64,000 nt of DNA, from the NCBI GenBank assembly GCA_017934545.1, contig JAGBJI010000008.1, positions 248,001-312,000 on the forward strand, given 5' to 3'. How positions within the stretch are numbered: the first letter of the stretch is position 1; each line of letters opens with the position of its first letter. Below the pieces are notes generated by a model. It had not been told where the DNA came from. It saw only the letters and a program-made list of their open reading frames with translations, and ran no database searches. Shown piece after piece: positions 1 to 7,003 of the stretch. This stretch comes from Bacteroidales bacterium. Its GTDB lineage: Bacteria; Bacteroidota; Bacteroidia; Bacteroidales; P3. A program made the position numbers and the translations under genes.

Positions 1-100
1 ACTCTTGCTTTGCTTGTCCGTAAATTGAATTTTTTATTACTTAATTATGAATTTACCCGAATTATTTCCGTAACGGTAAACATAAACACCCTTTTTGTAG

Positions 101-130
101 TTGGAAGTGTTTTATTTTTTTGTAATTTTG
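101..130 (+). promoter_or_regulatory. Bacteroidota promoter for the M3 peptidase gene
   Basis: A -7 box TAATTTTG lies at 123-130 and a TTG at 101-103 gives a -33 element with a 19-bp spacer. The start codon follows 28 bp after the -7 box. The rest of positions 1-158 shows no gene. Confidence 0.7.
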
Positions 131-158
131 CAGGCGTTAAATTAAACATAATTAAAAA

Positions 159-2285
159 ATGAAGAAAAAACTTTTAATAACATCAATGCTTATGGCTACA
201 ACATTATTATCAGCACAGATGTCAAAACAGGAAATGGACGAGATAAAATCTTCCAATCCATTAGTTATGCAGTGGAATACACCGCATCAAACACCGCCTT
301 TTGATTTAATCAAAACAGAACATTACAAACCTGCAATGCTTTACGCAATAGAGAAAGCAAAGGATGATGTCAATAAAATTATTTCCAATACCGCCGAGCC
401 GACATTTGAAAACACTATCGTGGCTTACGAACAGAGCGGCAAGATATTGGATAAAGTGTCTTCCATTCTGTTTAATATGAACGAGGCATGCACATCGGAA
501 GAAATGCAACAAGTAGCCCAAGAACTAACTCCGATACTTACCAAATACAGCAACGATGTCAGTATGAATCCGCAGTTGTTTGCCAAAATCAAAATGGTCT
601 ACGATAACCGCGATTTCATTAAACTGACAACCGAAGACCGTATGCTTTTAGACAAAGTCTATAAAGGATTTATCAAAAACGGAGCGTTATTAACCGGGGA
701 CGCCAAAGAAGAATTCCGTAAGGCAAGCGAAGAACTCAGTGTGTTGTCTTTGAAATTCAATCAGAATGTTTTGAACGACCAAAACGCATTTGTTTTAAAC
801 GTTACCAACAAAAAAGACGTTGAAGGTATGCCTGCCTACGCTTTGGAGGCTGCACAGCAAGAGGCAAAGGCAAGAGGTATGAAGGGTTACGCATTTACGC
901 TTGACCAACCGTCATACGTTGCCGTTATGTCTTACTGTCCTAACCGTGAGATAAGGGAAAAAATCTGGCGTGCGTACAATTCCATGGGTAATCACGGCGA
1001 TACCAACGACAATAAGCAGGTAATAAAAGATATAGTCAATCTCCGCTTAAAGATTGCCAACCTTTTGGGTTATCAATCCTACGCTGAATATGAATTGGAG
1101 GACAAGATGGCGGAAACACCTGCCAAAGTAAATGATTTCCTTAACGATTTATTAAACACAAGTATGCCTTACGCAAAGCGGGATTTGAAAGCCGTACAGG
1201 AATATGCCAGCAATCACGGTTTTGAAGGCATGTTGAACCGTTGGGATTTCTCTTATTGGAGCGAGAAACTGCAAAAAGAAAAATATGACATCTCTCCCGA
1301 ACTGTTGAAACCGTATTTCAATTTGGAATATGTGAAAAAAGGTATCTTTGAATTGGCAGGAAAACTTTACAACCTTGAGTTCCGCGAAAACAAATCCATA
1401 CCTGTTTATCACAAAGACGTACAAGTGTATGAGGTTTGGGACAAAACAAGCAATAAATTCATGGCTGTGCTTTATATGGACTTCTTCCCGAGAGACAATA
1501 AGCGTCAGGGTGCGTGGATGACGTCATTCCGTGAAGAGAGTAAGGTAAATAACAACGAGATTCGTCCGTTAATCCAACTTGTAACCAATTTTTCAAAACC
1601 TACAAGCAAAACTCCTTCCCTACTTACTTTTGATGAAGTAACTACATTCCTGCATGAATTCGGCCATTGCCTGCACGGCATAGTTACGGAATGCACCTAC
1701 CAATCTCTTTCTGGAACGAGCGTTGCCCATGACTTCGTTGAGGGAATGAGTCAGTTCATGGAAAACTACGCATACGAAAAAGAATTCCTTGATATGTTTG
1801 CCGTTAATTACAAGACAGGCGACAAGATTCCGCAAAAGTACATTGACCGTATTCGAGAGGCTCAACAATACAACGCAGGCTGGCTTTCCATCCGTCAGTT
1901 GTTTTTCGGAATCCTTGACATGACATGGCATTCCATTGAGAAACCGTTTAACGGTAACGTCTTGGTTGTTGAACAATCGGCAAGCAGGAAAGCCGAACTT
2001 ATGCCTATGATTGACGGCTGTATGATGAGCACTCAGTTCTCCCATATCTTCGGCGGCGGATACGCAGCAGGCTATTACGGATATAAATGGAGCGAAGTTA
2101 TTGCCGCAGACGCCTATCAAGCATTCACAGAACAAGGAATCTTTAACCCGGCTGTCAGTTCGTCATTCCGTAAGAACGTTTTATCTCGCGGAGGAAGCAA
2201 AAAACCGATGGAACTTTACAAAGCATTCCGCGGACACGAACCAACCAACGAAGCATTCCTAAAACAACAAGGTTTTGTTAAGTAA
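159..2285 (+). CDS. Secreted M3 family metallopeptidase (peptidyl-dipeptidase Dcp / oligopeptidase A type)
   Basis: Zinc endopeptidase or dipeptidyl carboxypeptidase that degrades short peptides. The zinc motif HEFGH is at about residues 499-503 and a downstream EGMSQFMEN segment near residue 528 supplies the third ligand region, as in M3 enzymes. The length of 708 residues suits the Dcp/PrlC group. Residues 1-19 form a signal peptide (KKK, hydrophobic stretch, LLSA-Q cleavage), so it probably acts in the periplasm on imported or cell-wall-derived peptides. It is a single-gene unit with its own promoter and a strong terminator. Whether it releases dipeptides (Dcp) or cuts internally cannot be settled from the sequence. 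Confidence 0.93.
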   Translation: MKKKLLITSMLMATTLLSAQMSKQEMDEIKSSNPLVMQWNTPHQTPPFDLIKTEHYKPAMLYAIEKAKDDVNKIISNTAEPTFENTIVAYEQSGKILDKVSSILFNMNEACTSEEMQQVAQELTPILTKYSNDVSMNPQLFAKIKMVYDNRDFIKLTTEDRMLLDKVYKGFIKNGALLTGDAKEEFRKASEELSVLSLKFNQNVLNDQNAFVLNVTNKKDVEGMPAYALEAAQQEAKARGMKGYAFTLDQPSYVAVMSYCPNREIREKIWRAYNSMGNHGDTNDNKQVIKDIVNLRLKIANLLGYQSYAEYELEDKMAETPAKVNDFLNDLLNTSMPYAKRDLKAVQEYASNHGFEGMLNRWDFSYWSEKLQKEKYDISPELLKPYFNLEYVKKGIFELAGKLYNLEFRENKSIPVYHKDVQVYEVWDKTSNKFMAVLYMDFFPRDNKRQGAWMTSFREESKVNNNEIRPLIQLVTNFSKPTSKTPSLLTFDEVTTFLHEFGHCLHGIVTECTYQSLSGTSVAHDFVEGMSQFMENYAYEKEFLDMFAVNYKTGDKIPQKYIDRIREAQQYNAGWLSIRQLFFGILDMTWHSIEKPFNGNVLVVEQSASRKAELMPMIDGCMMSTQFSHIFGGGYAAGYYGYKWSEVIAADAYQAFTEQGIFNPAVSSSFRKNVLSRGGSKKPMELYKAFRGHEPTNEAFLKQQGFVK

Positions 2286-2312
2286 AACCGATACTAAAAC
2301 CAATAAAAAACA

Positions 2313-2347
2313 AAGCGGACTGAGGAAATAAAATCTTCAGTCCGCTT
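2313..2347 (+). terminator. Intrinsic terminator of the M3 peptidase gene
   Basis: Stem AAGCGGACTGA pairs with TCAGTCCGCTT around an A/T-rich loop and is followed by a T-rich tract. It lies 28 bp after the stop codon. Confidence 0.85.
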
Positions 2348-2361
2348 ATTTATCTGTTTAT

Positions 2362-2579
2362 TTAGTTTAGCGTTGCGTATCTGACGGCTCTGACTTCGTT
2401 TATTATTTCTTCGTCTGTTAATGGGGAAACTTCATTGCGGGAAAATATAAATCCGTCCAATAATTCTTCTTTTGTTTATGCTTTCCAACCCATTTAACAA
2501 TCAACTCTTTAAAGAAATTCCAATCTTTTACGGGTACGTTCAAATAAACTCCTTGCATTAACGCATCGCTTGTAATCAT
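2362..2579 (-). pseudogene. Broken orphan antitoxin-like gene
   Basis: The first part reads MITSDALMQGVYLNVPVKDW and continues FFKELIVK, which resembles short Bacteroidota antitoxins found next to PIN toxins. After IVK the frame is lost. In another frame the continuation is MGWKA, a TAA stop, then TKEELLDGFIFSR to the stop at 2362. One missing A in the run around GTTAAATGG plus one in-frame ochre codon explains both lesions. No toxin gene is adjacent: the peptidase terminator lies directly downstream. A -7 box at 2605-2612 precedes the start, so the unit may still be transcribed. The family assignment is from memory of similar short proteins; the double lesion is visible directly. Confidence 0.65.
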
Positions 2580-2604
2580 TGCTGTATTGTTTTTATTTAC
2601 CGTG

Positions 2605-2612
2605 CAAAGATA
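2605..2612 (-). promoter_or_regulatory. Promoter -7 box upstream of the broken antitoxin gene
   Basis: On the minus strand TATCTTTG is preceded by TTG with an 18-bp spacer. The start codon at 2579 is 25 bp further on. Confidence 0.6.
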
Positions 2613-2685
2613 CAAAGTTTTCTTTTATTACAAAAAGCAGGGGTGCAAAATTTGCGTCCCTGCTTTAGCAGAGCAGAAACTCTTT

Positions 2686-3303
2686 TTAATCATTAGTTCC
2701 AATCTCCATACGTATATATTCGTCATGATAAAAACCAACACGTGTATGGAAAGAATTATATTCAAATTCCAGACTCGCATTGATATACGAATTTCTGTCC
2801 ATACAGAATTTCATAATTTTTTGTATTCCTTCATTTTTATCCGTTCCGATGTTATCGTCATCAGAATTTTCTATTATAGAAAATCTATACTTAGGATTTT
2901 CACCTGCAATTTTATTTTCAGAATTAAAAATTGCATCAAGTAAGGATTTTAATGTGTTCATTGATATTATTGCTTTGGGTAATCCAATTTCTATATATGC
3001 ATAGATATGAGGCTGAACAGCACAACTATATGGTATATAATTAATAGTTTTAGAGCCTTTAACATAATTATCTAAAGTATCGTAATGTACGTCAGTAAAG
3101 CCGTCCTTTGTCAATTTATCCGTTATATCCTGCACAGAAGACATTTTGTAGAGGTTGTTTAGGTACACAAAATCATACTGCAGAACTTCACTTTCTATTA
3201 CGTTACCATCTTCGTCGTTATCGTCCGAGCAACTGGTAAAGGTAAATGTTCCGAATACCATTACTGCCAAATATAGCAGGTGTTTGAATTTGAATTTTTT
3301 CAT
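2686..3303 (-). CDS. Lipoprotein of unknown function, probably surface exposed
   Basis: A 205-residue protein with a lipoprotein signal: MKKFKFKHL, a hydrophobic stretch, and the lipobox ending in Cys25 (TFTSC). The residues after Cys are SDDNDED, an acidic stretch like the lipoprotein export signal that sends Bacteroidota lipoproteins to the cell surface. The rest has no motif I recognise; it is moderately acidic and without further membrane segments. It is transcribed alone, away from the small ORF and toxin genes upstream, from which a terminator at 3359-3396 separates it. No clear -7 box was found in the 55 bp between that terminator and the start. Function unknown. Confidence 0.75.
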   Translation of the reverse strand: MKKFKFKHLLYLAVMVFGTFTFTSCSDDNDEDGNVIESEVLQYDFVYLNNLYKMSSVQDITDKLTKDGFTDVHYDTLDNYVKGSKTINYIPYSCAVQPHIYAYIEIGLPKAIISMNTLKSLLDAIFNSENKIAGENPKYRFSIIENSDDDNIGTDKNEGIQKIMKFCMDRNSYINASLEFEYNSFHTRVGFYHDEYIRMEIGTND

Positions 3304-3358
3304 TTTCTATCTCTTTTTTATTTGTTAATAACTAATTTAATTTTCCGATAATAAACGC

Positions 3359-3396
3359 AAAAACGCAGACAAGTTTTTACACTTATCTGCGTTTTT
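3359..3396 (-). terminator. Intrinsic terminator after the small ORF
   Basis: Stem AAAAACGCAGA(C)AAG pairs with CTT(A)TCTGCGTTTTT around a short loop. A/T runs on both sides allow it to work in either direction. It lies 35 bp after the stop of the 32-residue ORF on the minus strand. Confidence 0.75.
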
Positions 3397-3430
3397 ATAT
3401 TAATACTTATAATATATGCTTTTACAACAA

Positions 3431-3529
3431 TTACATGCTATATTGCAAAATTCCCCCCCCCATAAATTTTTCAAATGGGAAGATTAACGTATTGCTTTGT
3501 GCAATTGTATGTAATTTTTCTCCGTTCAT
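3431..3529 (-). CDS. Small ORF (32 residues) with a G9 tract and a triple-glycine motif
   Basis: A complete small transcription unit: -7 box at 3559-3566, ATG at 3529, stop at 3431, then the terminator at 3359-3396. The peptide starts MNGEKLHTIAQS and contains EKFMGGGILQYSM at its end. The three glycines are encoded by a run of nine G (C9 on the plus strand, 3453-3461), which is striking in AT-rich DNA and prone to slippage. A one-base change would replace the last residues with NFAI and a stop. The Gly-Gly motif near the end recalls leader peptides of small peptide precursors, but no export or maturation gene is near. It could also be a leader peptide or not translated at all. Confidence 0.4.
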   Translation of the reverse strand: MNGEKLHTIAQSNTLIFPFEKFMGGGILQYSM

Positions 3530-3558
3530 AAAATTAAAATTCTCTTTATTTGATTTTG

Positions 3559-3566
3559 CAAAGATA
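3559..3566 (-). promoter_or_regulatory. Promoter -7 box for the small ORF
   Basis: TATCTTTG on the minus strand, preceded by TTCAAAAAACATTTTG, nearly the same upstream sequence as at the toxin-antitoxin promoters at 4296, 4866 and 6872. Confidence 0.55.
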
Positions 3567-3598
3567 CAAAATGTTTTTTGAATTGAGAAGAAATCAAA

Positions 3599-4021
3599 TT
3601 ATAATTTGGCATCTAAACTATGTAATAATTCTTTAGGACCCATTACTTTTATATAGGAAATACCTCTGAATCCTTCTGTATCTCTTGTAACTATGCAATC
3701 AGCCTTACATCTCACAGCACAAAAACATTGTGCTGCATCTTCAAAATCTTCCGCCTGTATATTTATTGCTTTTTTGACGGATTGACTTCCGATACTTACA
3801 ACCGTAACAAACTTTGTCAATTTCGCCAATGCAGAATATATCTGTTGTTTTGTAAAATTCTTTCTGCAAATATAAGCAACGTTTATCAAAGACAAATCCG
3901 ACACCAATAAACTATAACCCTGTCGTTGCGATAACTGAAAGATTTTTATTGCGTCTTCAACAAACGGTTGTCTGCCGGTAAGAAAATCAATTACTATATT
4001 TGTATCTAAAAAGATTTTCAT
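3599..4021 (-). CDS. PIN-domain toxin (VapC-like ribonuclease)
   Basis: A 140-residue protein that begins MKIFLDTNIVIDFLTGR, the first acidic motif of PIN-domain ribonucleases. Conserved acids follow in EDFEDAAQCFCA (middle) and CIVTRDTEGF (third motif). VapC toxins of this fold cleave specific RNAs and are held inactive by the antitoxin. The start codon overlaps the stop of the upstream 81-residue antitoxin gene in an ATGA, so the pair is translationally coupled. This antitoxin-then-toxin order is typical of vapBC. Family membership is clear; the RNA target is unknown. All catalytic acids appear intact, so the toxin is probably functional. Confidence 0.85.
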   Translation of the reverse strand: MKIFLDTNIVIDFLTGRQPFVEDAIKIFQLSQRQGYSLLVSDLSLINVAYICRKNFTKQQIYSALAKLTKFVTVVSIGSQSVKKAINIQAEDFEDAAQCFCAVRCKADCIVTRDTEGFRGISYIKVMGPKELLHSLDAKL

Positions 4022-4263
4022 AGACTAAGGTATTTTGATTTCAAGTATTCCTCTTTTTCTTCTTGCCAATCAAAATCTTCATTCATTGCAAGTATTCCTG
4101 CCAATGACAAAATTTCATCGGATATTTGGGATTTGTCCTGCCGTTGCTCCGTTACGTTTCGTTGGGAATTGACAACCCAACCTCTTTCAAGTGCAATCTT
4201 ATCAAAAAACGACAAGTCTTGAACCGGTAAATTAAAATTGATATTTAACGCTGATGTCTGCAT
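4018..4263 (-). CDS. Antitoxin of the PIN toxin (Bacteroidota short antitoxin)
   Basis: An 81-residue protein reading MQTSALNINFNLPVQDLSFF, then a charged helical region and an acidic C-terminus (DFDWQEEKEEYLKSKY). The layout, a short N-terminal strand with a basic/acidic helical tail, and the LNFNLPVQD-like opening are shared with small antitoxins preceding PIN toxins in Bacteroidota. It would neutralise the PIN toxin encoded 4 bp into its own end and probably represses its own promoter, whose -7 box TACTTTTG lies at 4296-4303. I do not recognise a named DNA-binding fold; the role is inferred from position. Confidence 0.7.
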   Translation of the reverse strand: MQTSALNINFNLPVQDLSFFDKIALERGWVVNSQRNVTEQRQDKSQISDEILSLAGILAMNEDFDWQEEKEEYLKSKYLSL

Positions 4264-4295
4264 AATCTTATTTCTTAAATTAGTTTTTACGGTTG

Positions 4296-4303
4296 CAAAA
4301 GTA
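4296..4303 (-). promoter_or_regulatory. Promoter -7 box of the first PIN toxin-antitoxin pair
   Basis: TACTTTTG on the minus strand with TTG 19 bp upstream. The intervening AAAAAACATTTCG is identical to that at the promoters at 4866 and 6872. Confidence 0.7.
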
Positions 4304-4340
4304 CGAAATGTTTTTTGAATAGCAATAATTTAACCAAAAA

Positions 4341-4586
4341 CTACGCCTTACCGATTTCGTAAAGAAACTCCGGAGCAAAACCTATCTCGTTATTCCAATC
4401 AATTGTAAAGGGGTCTAATCTGAAAGATTTGAAATAATTGATGTCTTTCAACTTAACGCAGATACCTTTGGCTTGCTCAATAATAGAAGTGAAATCCAAA
4501 AGTTTCGTTTCACCGTTATTAAATGTCGCCATTATCTTGTAACCGTCAAGATATTCCGCCTTGTCTATCGTCAGTAAGTTATTCAT
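4341..4586 (-). CDS. DUF2442 family protein, partner of DUF4160
   Basis: An 81-residue protein with the DUF2442 layout: LTIDKAEYLDGYKIMATFNN, then GETKLLDFTSI and a C-terminal segment with LDPFTIDWNNEIGFAPEFLYE. In many bacteria DUF2442 and DUF4160 genes are adjacent and have been predicted to form a toxin-antitoxin-like pair. Here the start codon overlaps the stop of the DUF4160 gene in TAATG, so the two are coupled. No catalytic motif is visible. Which partner would be toxin and which antitoxin cannot be told from the sequence. Confidence 0.75.
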   Translation of the reverse strand: MNNLLTIDKAEYLDGYKIMATFNNGETKLLDFTSIIEQAKGICVKLKDINYFKSFRLDPFTIDWNNEIGFAPEFLYEIGKA

Positions 4587-4843
4587 TATTGTAAAGGTTC
4601 TATTTTGTCAGGTTTTTCAAAATTAACTAACTTATTCCAATTGTTCATCAATTCATCTTTGTGCAAATCCAACCATTCATACACAAGATTTAATGCACGT
4701 CTTGGCAATGTACCTGTAATTATACCGTCTTCAATTGTAATCTCCGCTTTGTAGTTCTCGTACCAAACATGAAAATGCGGCGGGTTGTGTTCGCTGACGT
4801 ACATATATATGATTATTCCGTAAAATCTGCTTATCTCAGGCAT
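4586..4843 (-). CDS. DUF4160 family protein
   Basis: An 85-residue protein with the diagnostic segment EHNPPHFHVWYENYKAEITI, followed by GTLPRRALNLVYEWLDLHKDELMNNW. The NPPHFHV motif is the hallmark of DUF4160. It is the first gene of a two-gene unit with DUF2442. The promoter -7 box at 4866-4873 is 22 bp before the start. The pair is one of three toxin-antitoxin-like modules in this 4-kb patch, all on the minus strand and all behind a nearly identical promoter. Molecular function unknown. Confidence 0.8.
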   Translation of the reverse strand: MPEISRFYGIIIYMYVSEHNPPHFHVWYENYKAEITIEDGIITGTLPRRALNLVYEWLDLHKDELMNNWNKLVNFEKPDKIEPLQ

Positions 4844-4863
4844 AAGTTTCTGTGTTTTACTTT

Positions 4864-5002
4864 TGCAAAAGTACGAAATGTTTTTTGAAATATCAAGTAA
4901 AACTGAATTTTTACGTAATTTTGCAGTTAAAGTTTTGGGGGTTAATTAATATTTAATTGTGATGAAAGAAAATTTAAAGATAACAGTCGTTGAACCAAAT
5001 GA
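4864..5002 (+). repeat. Duplicated divergent promoter and 5' end of dehydrogenase gene, copy A
   Basis: Nearly identical to 6870-7003. The first ~65 bp hold a minus-strand -7 box (TACTTTTG, 4866-4873) and a plus-strand -7 box (TAATTTTG, 4916-4923). After about 30 diverged bases, 36-40 bp match the first codons of the 2-hydroxyacid dehydrogenase gene. The two copies bracket a 2-kb segment with the broken hydrolase and the second PIN pair. Confidence 0.85.
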
Positions 5003-5009
5003 ACAATAA
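4962..5009 (+). pseudogene. 5' fragment of a 2-hydroxyacid dehydrogenase gene
   Basis: It reads MKENLKITVVEPNEQ and then stops. The intact gene at 6966 starts MKENLKITAVEP, so 12 codons match with one substitution before sequences part. The stop lies 2 bp before the start of the broken hydrolase gene, so if transcribed from the -7 box at 4916-4923 the fragment would act as a short leader ORF. It is probably a recombination scar. Confidence 0.8.
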
Positions 5010-5011
5010 TA

Positions 5012-6102
5012 ATGATGAAGAAAATATTTTCGTGCTTACTTTTTGTTTTTTCCATATTTGTATTTGCAACATGGCAATATAGACTGTCGTGTTTACTCTT
5101 GGCAATATTGATTAACCGCCAACGGATACGGATTAAATGGCCTAAAGCGTATGCTTTGACTGTATCTATTATATTAATTGCCATATTTATATCAATACCG
5201 AACTATTTCCAACACGGAAAAACCCAGTTAATTTATCTAAACAACAAAGGTGAACGAATCCATACGCCTATACATGTCTATCTGGTGAACGCAGTTTTTC
5301 CAGAGGAAGAACTTATGAATGCAGGCATGAAAATCTCTGCCGTATTTCCTCCCACTTCTTTAAGTCCAGTCTTCAAAAATCTTGGTAACAGGTTTATACG
5401 TGAAGCACAACATGATTTTTGGCACGGAAAGGCTTTAACATTCTATGCTCCTTATAACAGGTTATCCTTATACGGAAGCAATCCCGGATCTTTTGCCATC
5501 GCACAAACAATGAACAAAAAGTTAGGAACGGACTATGACGGAATCTATATAACAAGACCGCAACATTACGACCGTAACAAAAAATATCCCGTTGTATTCT
5601 TTGCACACGGTTATTTAGGAAGTTGGGAGATGTATCAAGGTCTTTTTTGTAGGTTGAATGATTGTATTATTGTAAGTGTAGGCACAAACGACCTTTCCGG
5701 TATATTTTAAATACAATGACATAAAACGGATTTTCAACAAATATATTCCGTATTTGAAATCCATTGGCTATAATATAGAAAAAAAACAATATTCATCTAA
5801 TAGGATTAAGCAACGGAGGTTCTGCTTCAAACATCGCATTGAAAAACTTTTCGGACAGATTCAAGTCTATCACCTATATCTCCACACCTTGTAACATTAT
5901 CAAAAAATCCAATTCCCATGTCATTTTGATAGGCGGAGGAAATGACGCAAGTGCGTATGATATACCAAATGCAGCACAACATTTACGCAATCGTGGTACA
6001 AATGTTTCAATACTGTTTGATGACAGTGAAAATCATTACATGTTGACACATCAAGCAAAACGTGTTTTTGATTTTTTAAATAATGAGATGTTCTTCAATT
6101 AA
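5012..6102 (+). pseudogene. Alpha/beta hydrolase with membrane-anchored N-terminus, disrupted by two frameshifts
   Basis: The first 232 residues (5012-5710) include two hydrophobic segments near the N-terminus and the oxyanion motif HGYLGSW. Translation stops at TAA in TATATTTTAAATAC. Reading one base later gives FKYNDIKRIFNKYIPYLKSI up to an A8 run at 5779-5786. One base later again gives NIHLIGLSNGGSASNIAL, containing the nucleophile elbow GLSNG, and continues in frame through GGGNDASAYD (acid) and SENHYMLTH (histidine) to 6102. Both breaks are +1 events in homopolymers, so this is a recent pseudogene or two sequencing errors. Catalytic residues are all still present across the frames. Confidence 0.8.
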
Positions 6103-6201
6103 CAAGAAATTATTTTGCAAAAAAATGTCGGAGTGCGAGTTTGCACTTTGTTTTTACAATTGCAAAGACAGGAATAAATTCAAAAATAATACAAGCAAAT
6201 G

Positions 6202-6606
6202 TTATGCAAAAAATGTTATAGGTACAATTTTACAGTTGGCAATATGTTCTATTTCCAACAAATCTTTATCTCCAGTAATCAAATAATCTGCATCGGAAAC
6301 AACAGCCAATTCCAACAAATAATCATCTTTTGAATCCCTGCACCTCTGCGGAATATCCCCTATTATAAAATCCGTACTGTATTTATCAATGAAAGAAGAA
6401 AGTTTTTCCACACTTTCCGCAGAAAAATACTTTTTGAATTTATCCCTTGAAGCAACGGTTAGCAATTCCTGCTTCAGTCTTTCTGTCATCACAAGAACAA
6501 TATTTCGGTCTGTAATAATATTACGTAAGATTACAGAAGACTTTGATTTAATAAGAAAACTTATCCAAAGATTTGCATCAATAATAACCTTGATGTTATT
6601 TTGCAT
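6202..6606 (-). CDS. PIN-domain toxin of the COG1569 type
   Basis: A 134-residue protein starting near MQNNIKVIIDANLWISFLIK, the first PIN motif (D-A-N). The second half has CRDSKDDYLLELAVVSDADY and LITGDKDLLE, the acidic motifs typical of the putative PIN toxin family COG1569. It would cleave RNA when its antitoxin is lost. It overlaps the end of the antitoxin gene by 11 bp. The sequence is unlike the PIN protein at 3599-4021, so the two modules are not recent duplicates although their promoters are nearly identical. Confidence 0.85.
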   Translation of the reverse strand: MQNNIKVIIDANLWISFLIKSKSSVILRNIITDRNIVLVMTERLKQELLTVASRDKFKKYFSAESVEKLSSFIDKYSTDFIIGDIPQRCRDSKDDYLLELAVVSDADYLITGDKDLLEIEHIANCKIVPITFFA

Positions 6607-6847
6607 GATAAATTTCCTCTCTTACCTTTTCGCACTCTGCGTCTAATTCCCGTTGCGTGATTTCATCATTATTAAACATATGCAACAATTCGTCCAAATC
6701 CTGCTCAACGCCTTGCTTATTGTCCGTTGCATTACTACTTTGCCGCAACCTCTTAATATAATTCAAAACTTTTATTACATAGTTTTCATTGTCCGCTATG
6801 TAACTCAATTCTTTGAATAATTCCGCATTTAATTGTAAAGCCGTCAT
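6596..6847 (-). CDS. Antitoxin of the second PIN pair
   Basis: An 83-residue protein starting MTALQLNAELFKELSYIAD, with an ENYVIKVLNYIKRLRQ segment and an acidic C-terminal half that includes LDELLHMFNNDEITQREL. This opening is common to antitoxins paired with COG1569 PIN toxins in Bacteroidota. A longer frame begins at 6874, but that start lies within the promoter -7 box (6872-6879), so 6847 is chosen. It is the first gene of the pair, overlapping the toxin by 11 bp, and probably represses its own promoter. Confidence 0.75.
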   Translation of the reverse strand: MTALQLNAELFKELSYIADNENYVIKVLNYIKRLRQSSNATDNKQGVEQDLDELLHMFNNDEITQRELDAECEKVREEIYHAK

Positions 6848-6869
6848 ATGTTTTTCTTTGTTTCTTTTT

Positions 6870-7003
6870 TGCAAAAGTACGAAATGTTTTTTGAATTATC
6901 AAGTAAAACTGAATTTTTACGTAATTTTGCAGTCAAAGTTTAAGATTTTAACAACAATAACTGTAATGAAAGAAAATTTAAAGATAACAGCCGTTGAACC
7001 TAT
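6870..7003 (+). repeat. Duplicated divergent promoter and 5' end of dehydrogenase gene, copy B
   Basis: Matches 4864-5002. It carries the minus-strand -7 box TACTTTTG (6872-6879) for the second PIN pair and the plus-strand -7 box TAATTTTG (6922-6929) for the dehydrogenase, plus the first codons of that gene. Confidence 0.85.

Noticed and set aside
6083..6286. 67-codon frame between the hydrolase remnant and the PIN toxin gene
   Set aside because: It overlaps the end of the hydrolase and the antisense of the PIN gene and shows no motif.
4864..7003. Insertion sequence or composite transposon
   Set aside because: The bracketing repeats are direct copies of a promoter and gene start, not terminal inverted repeats, and no transposase gene lies between them.
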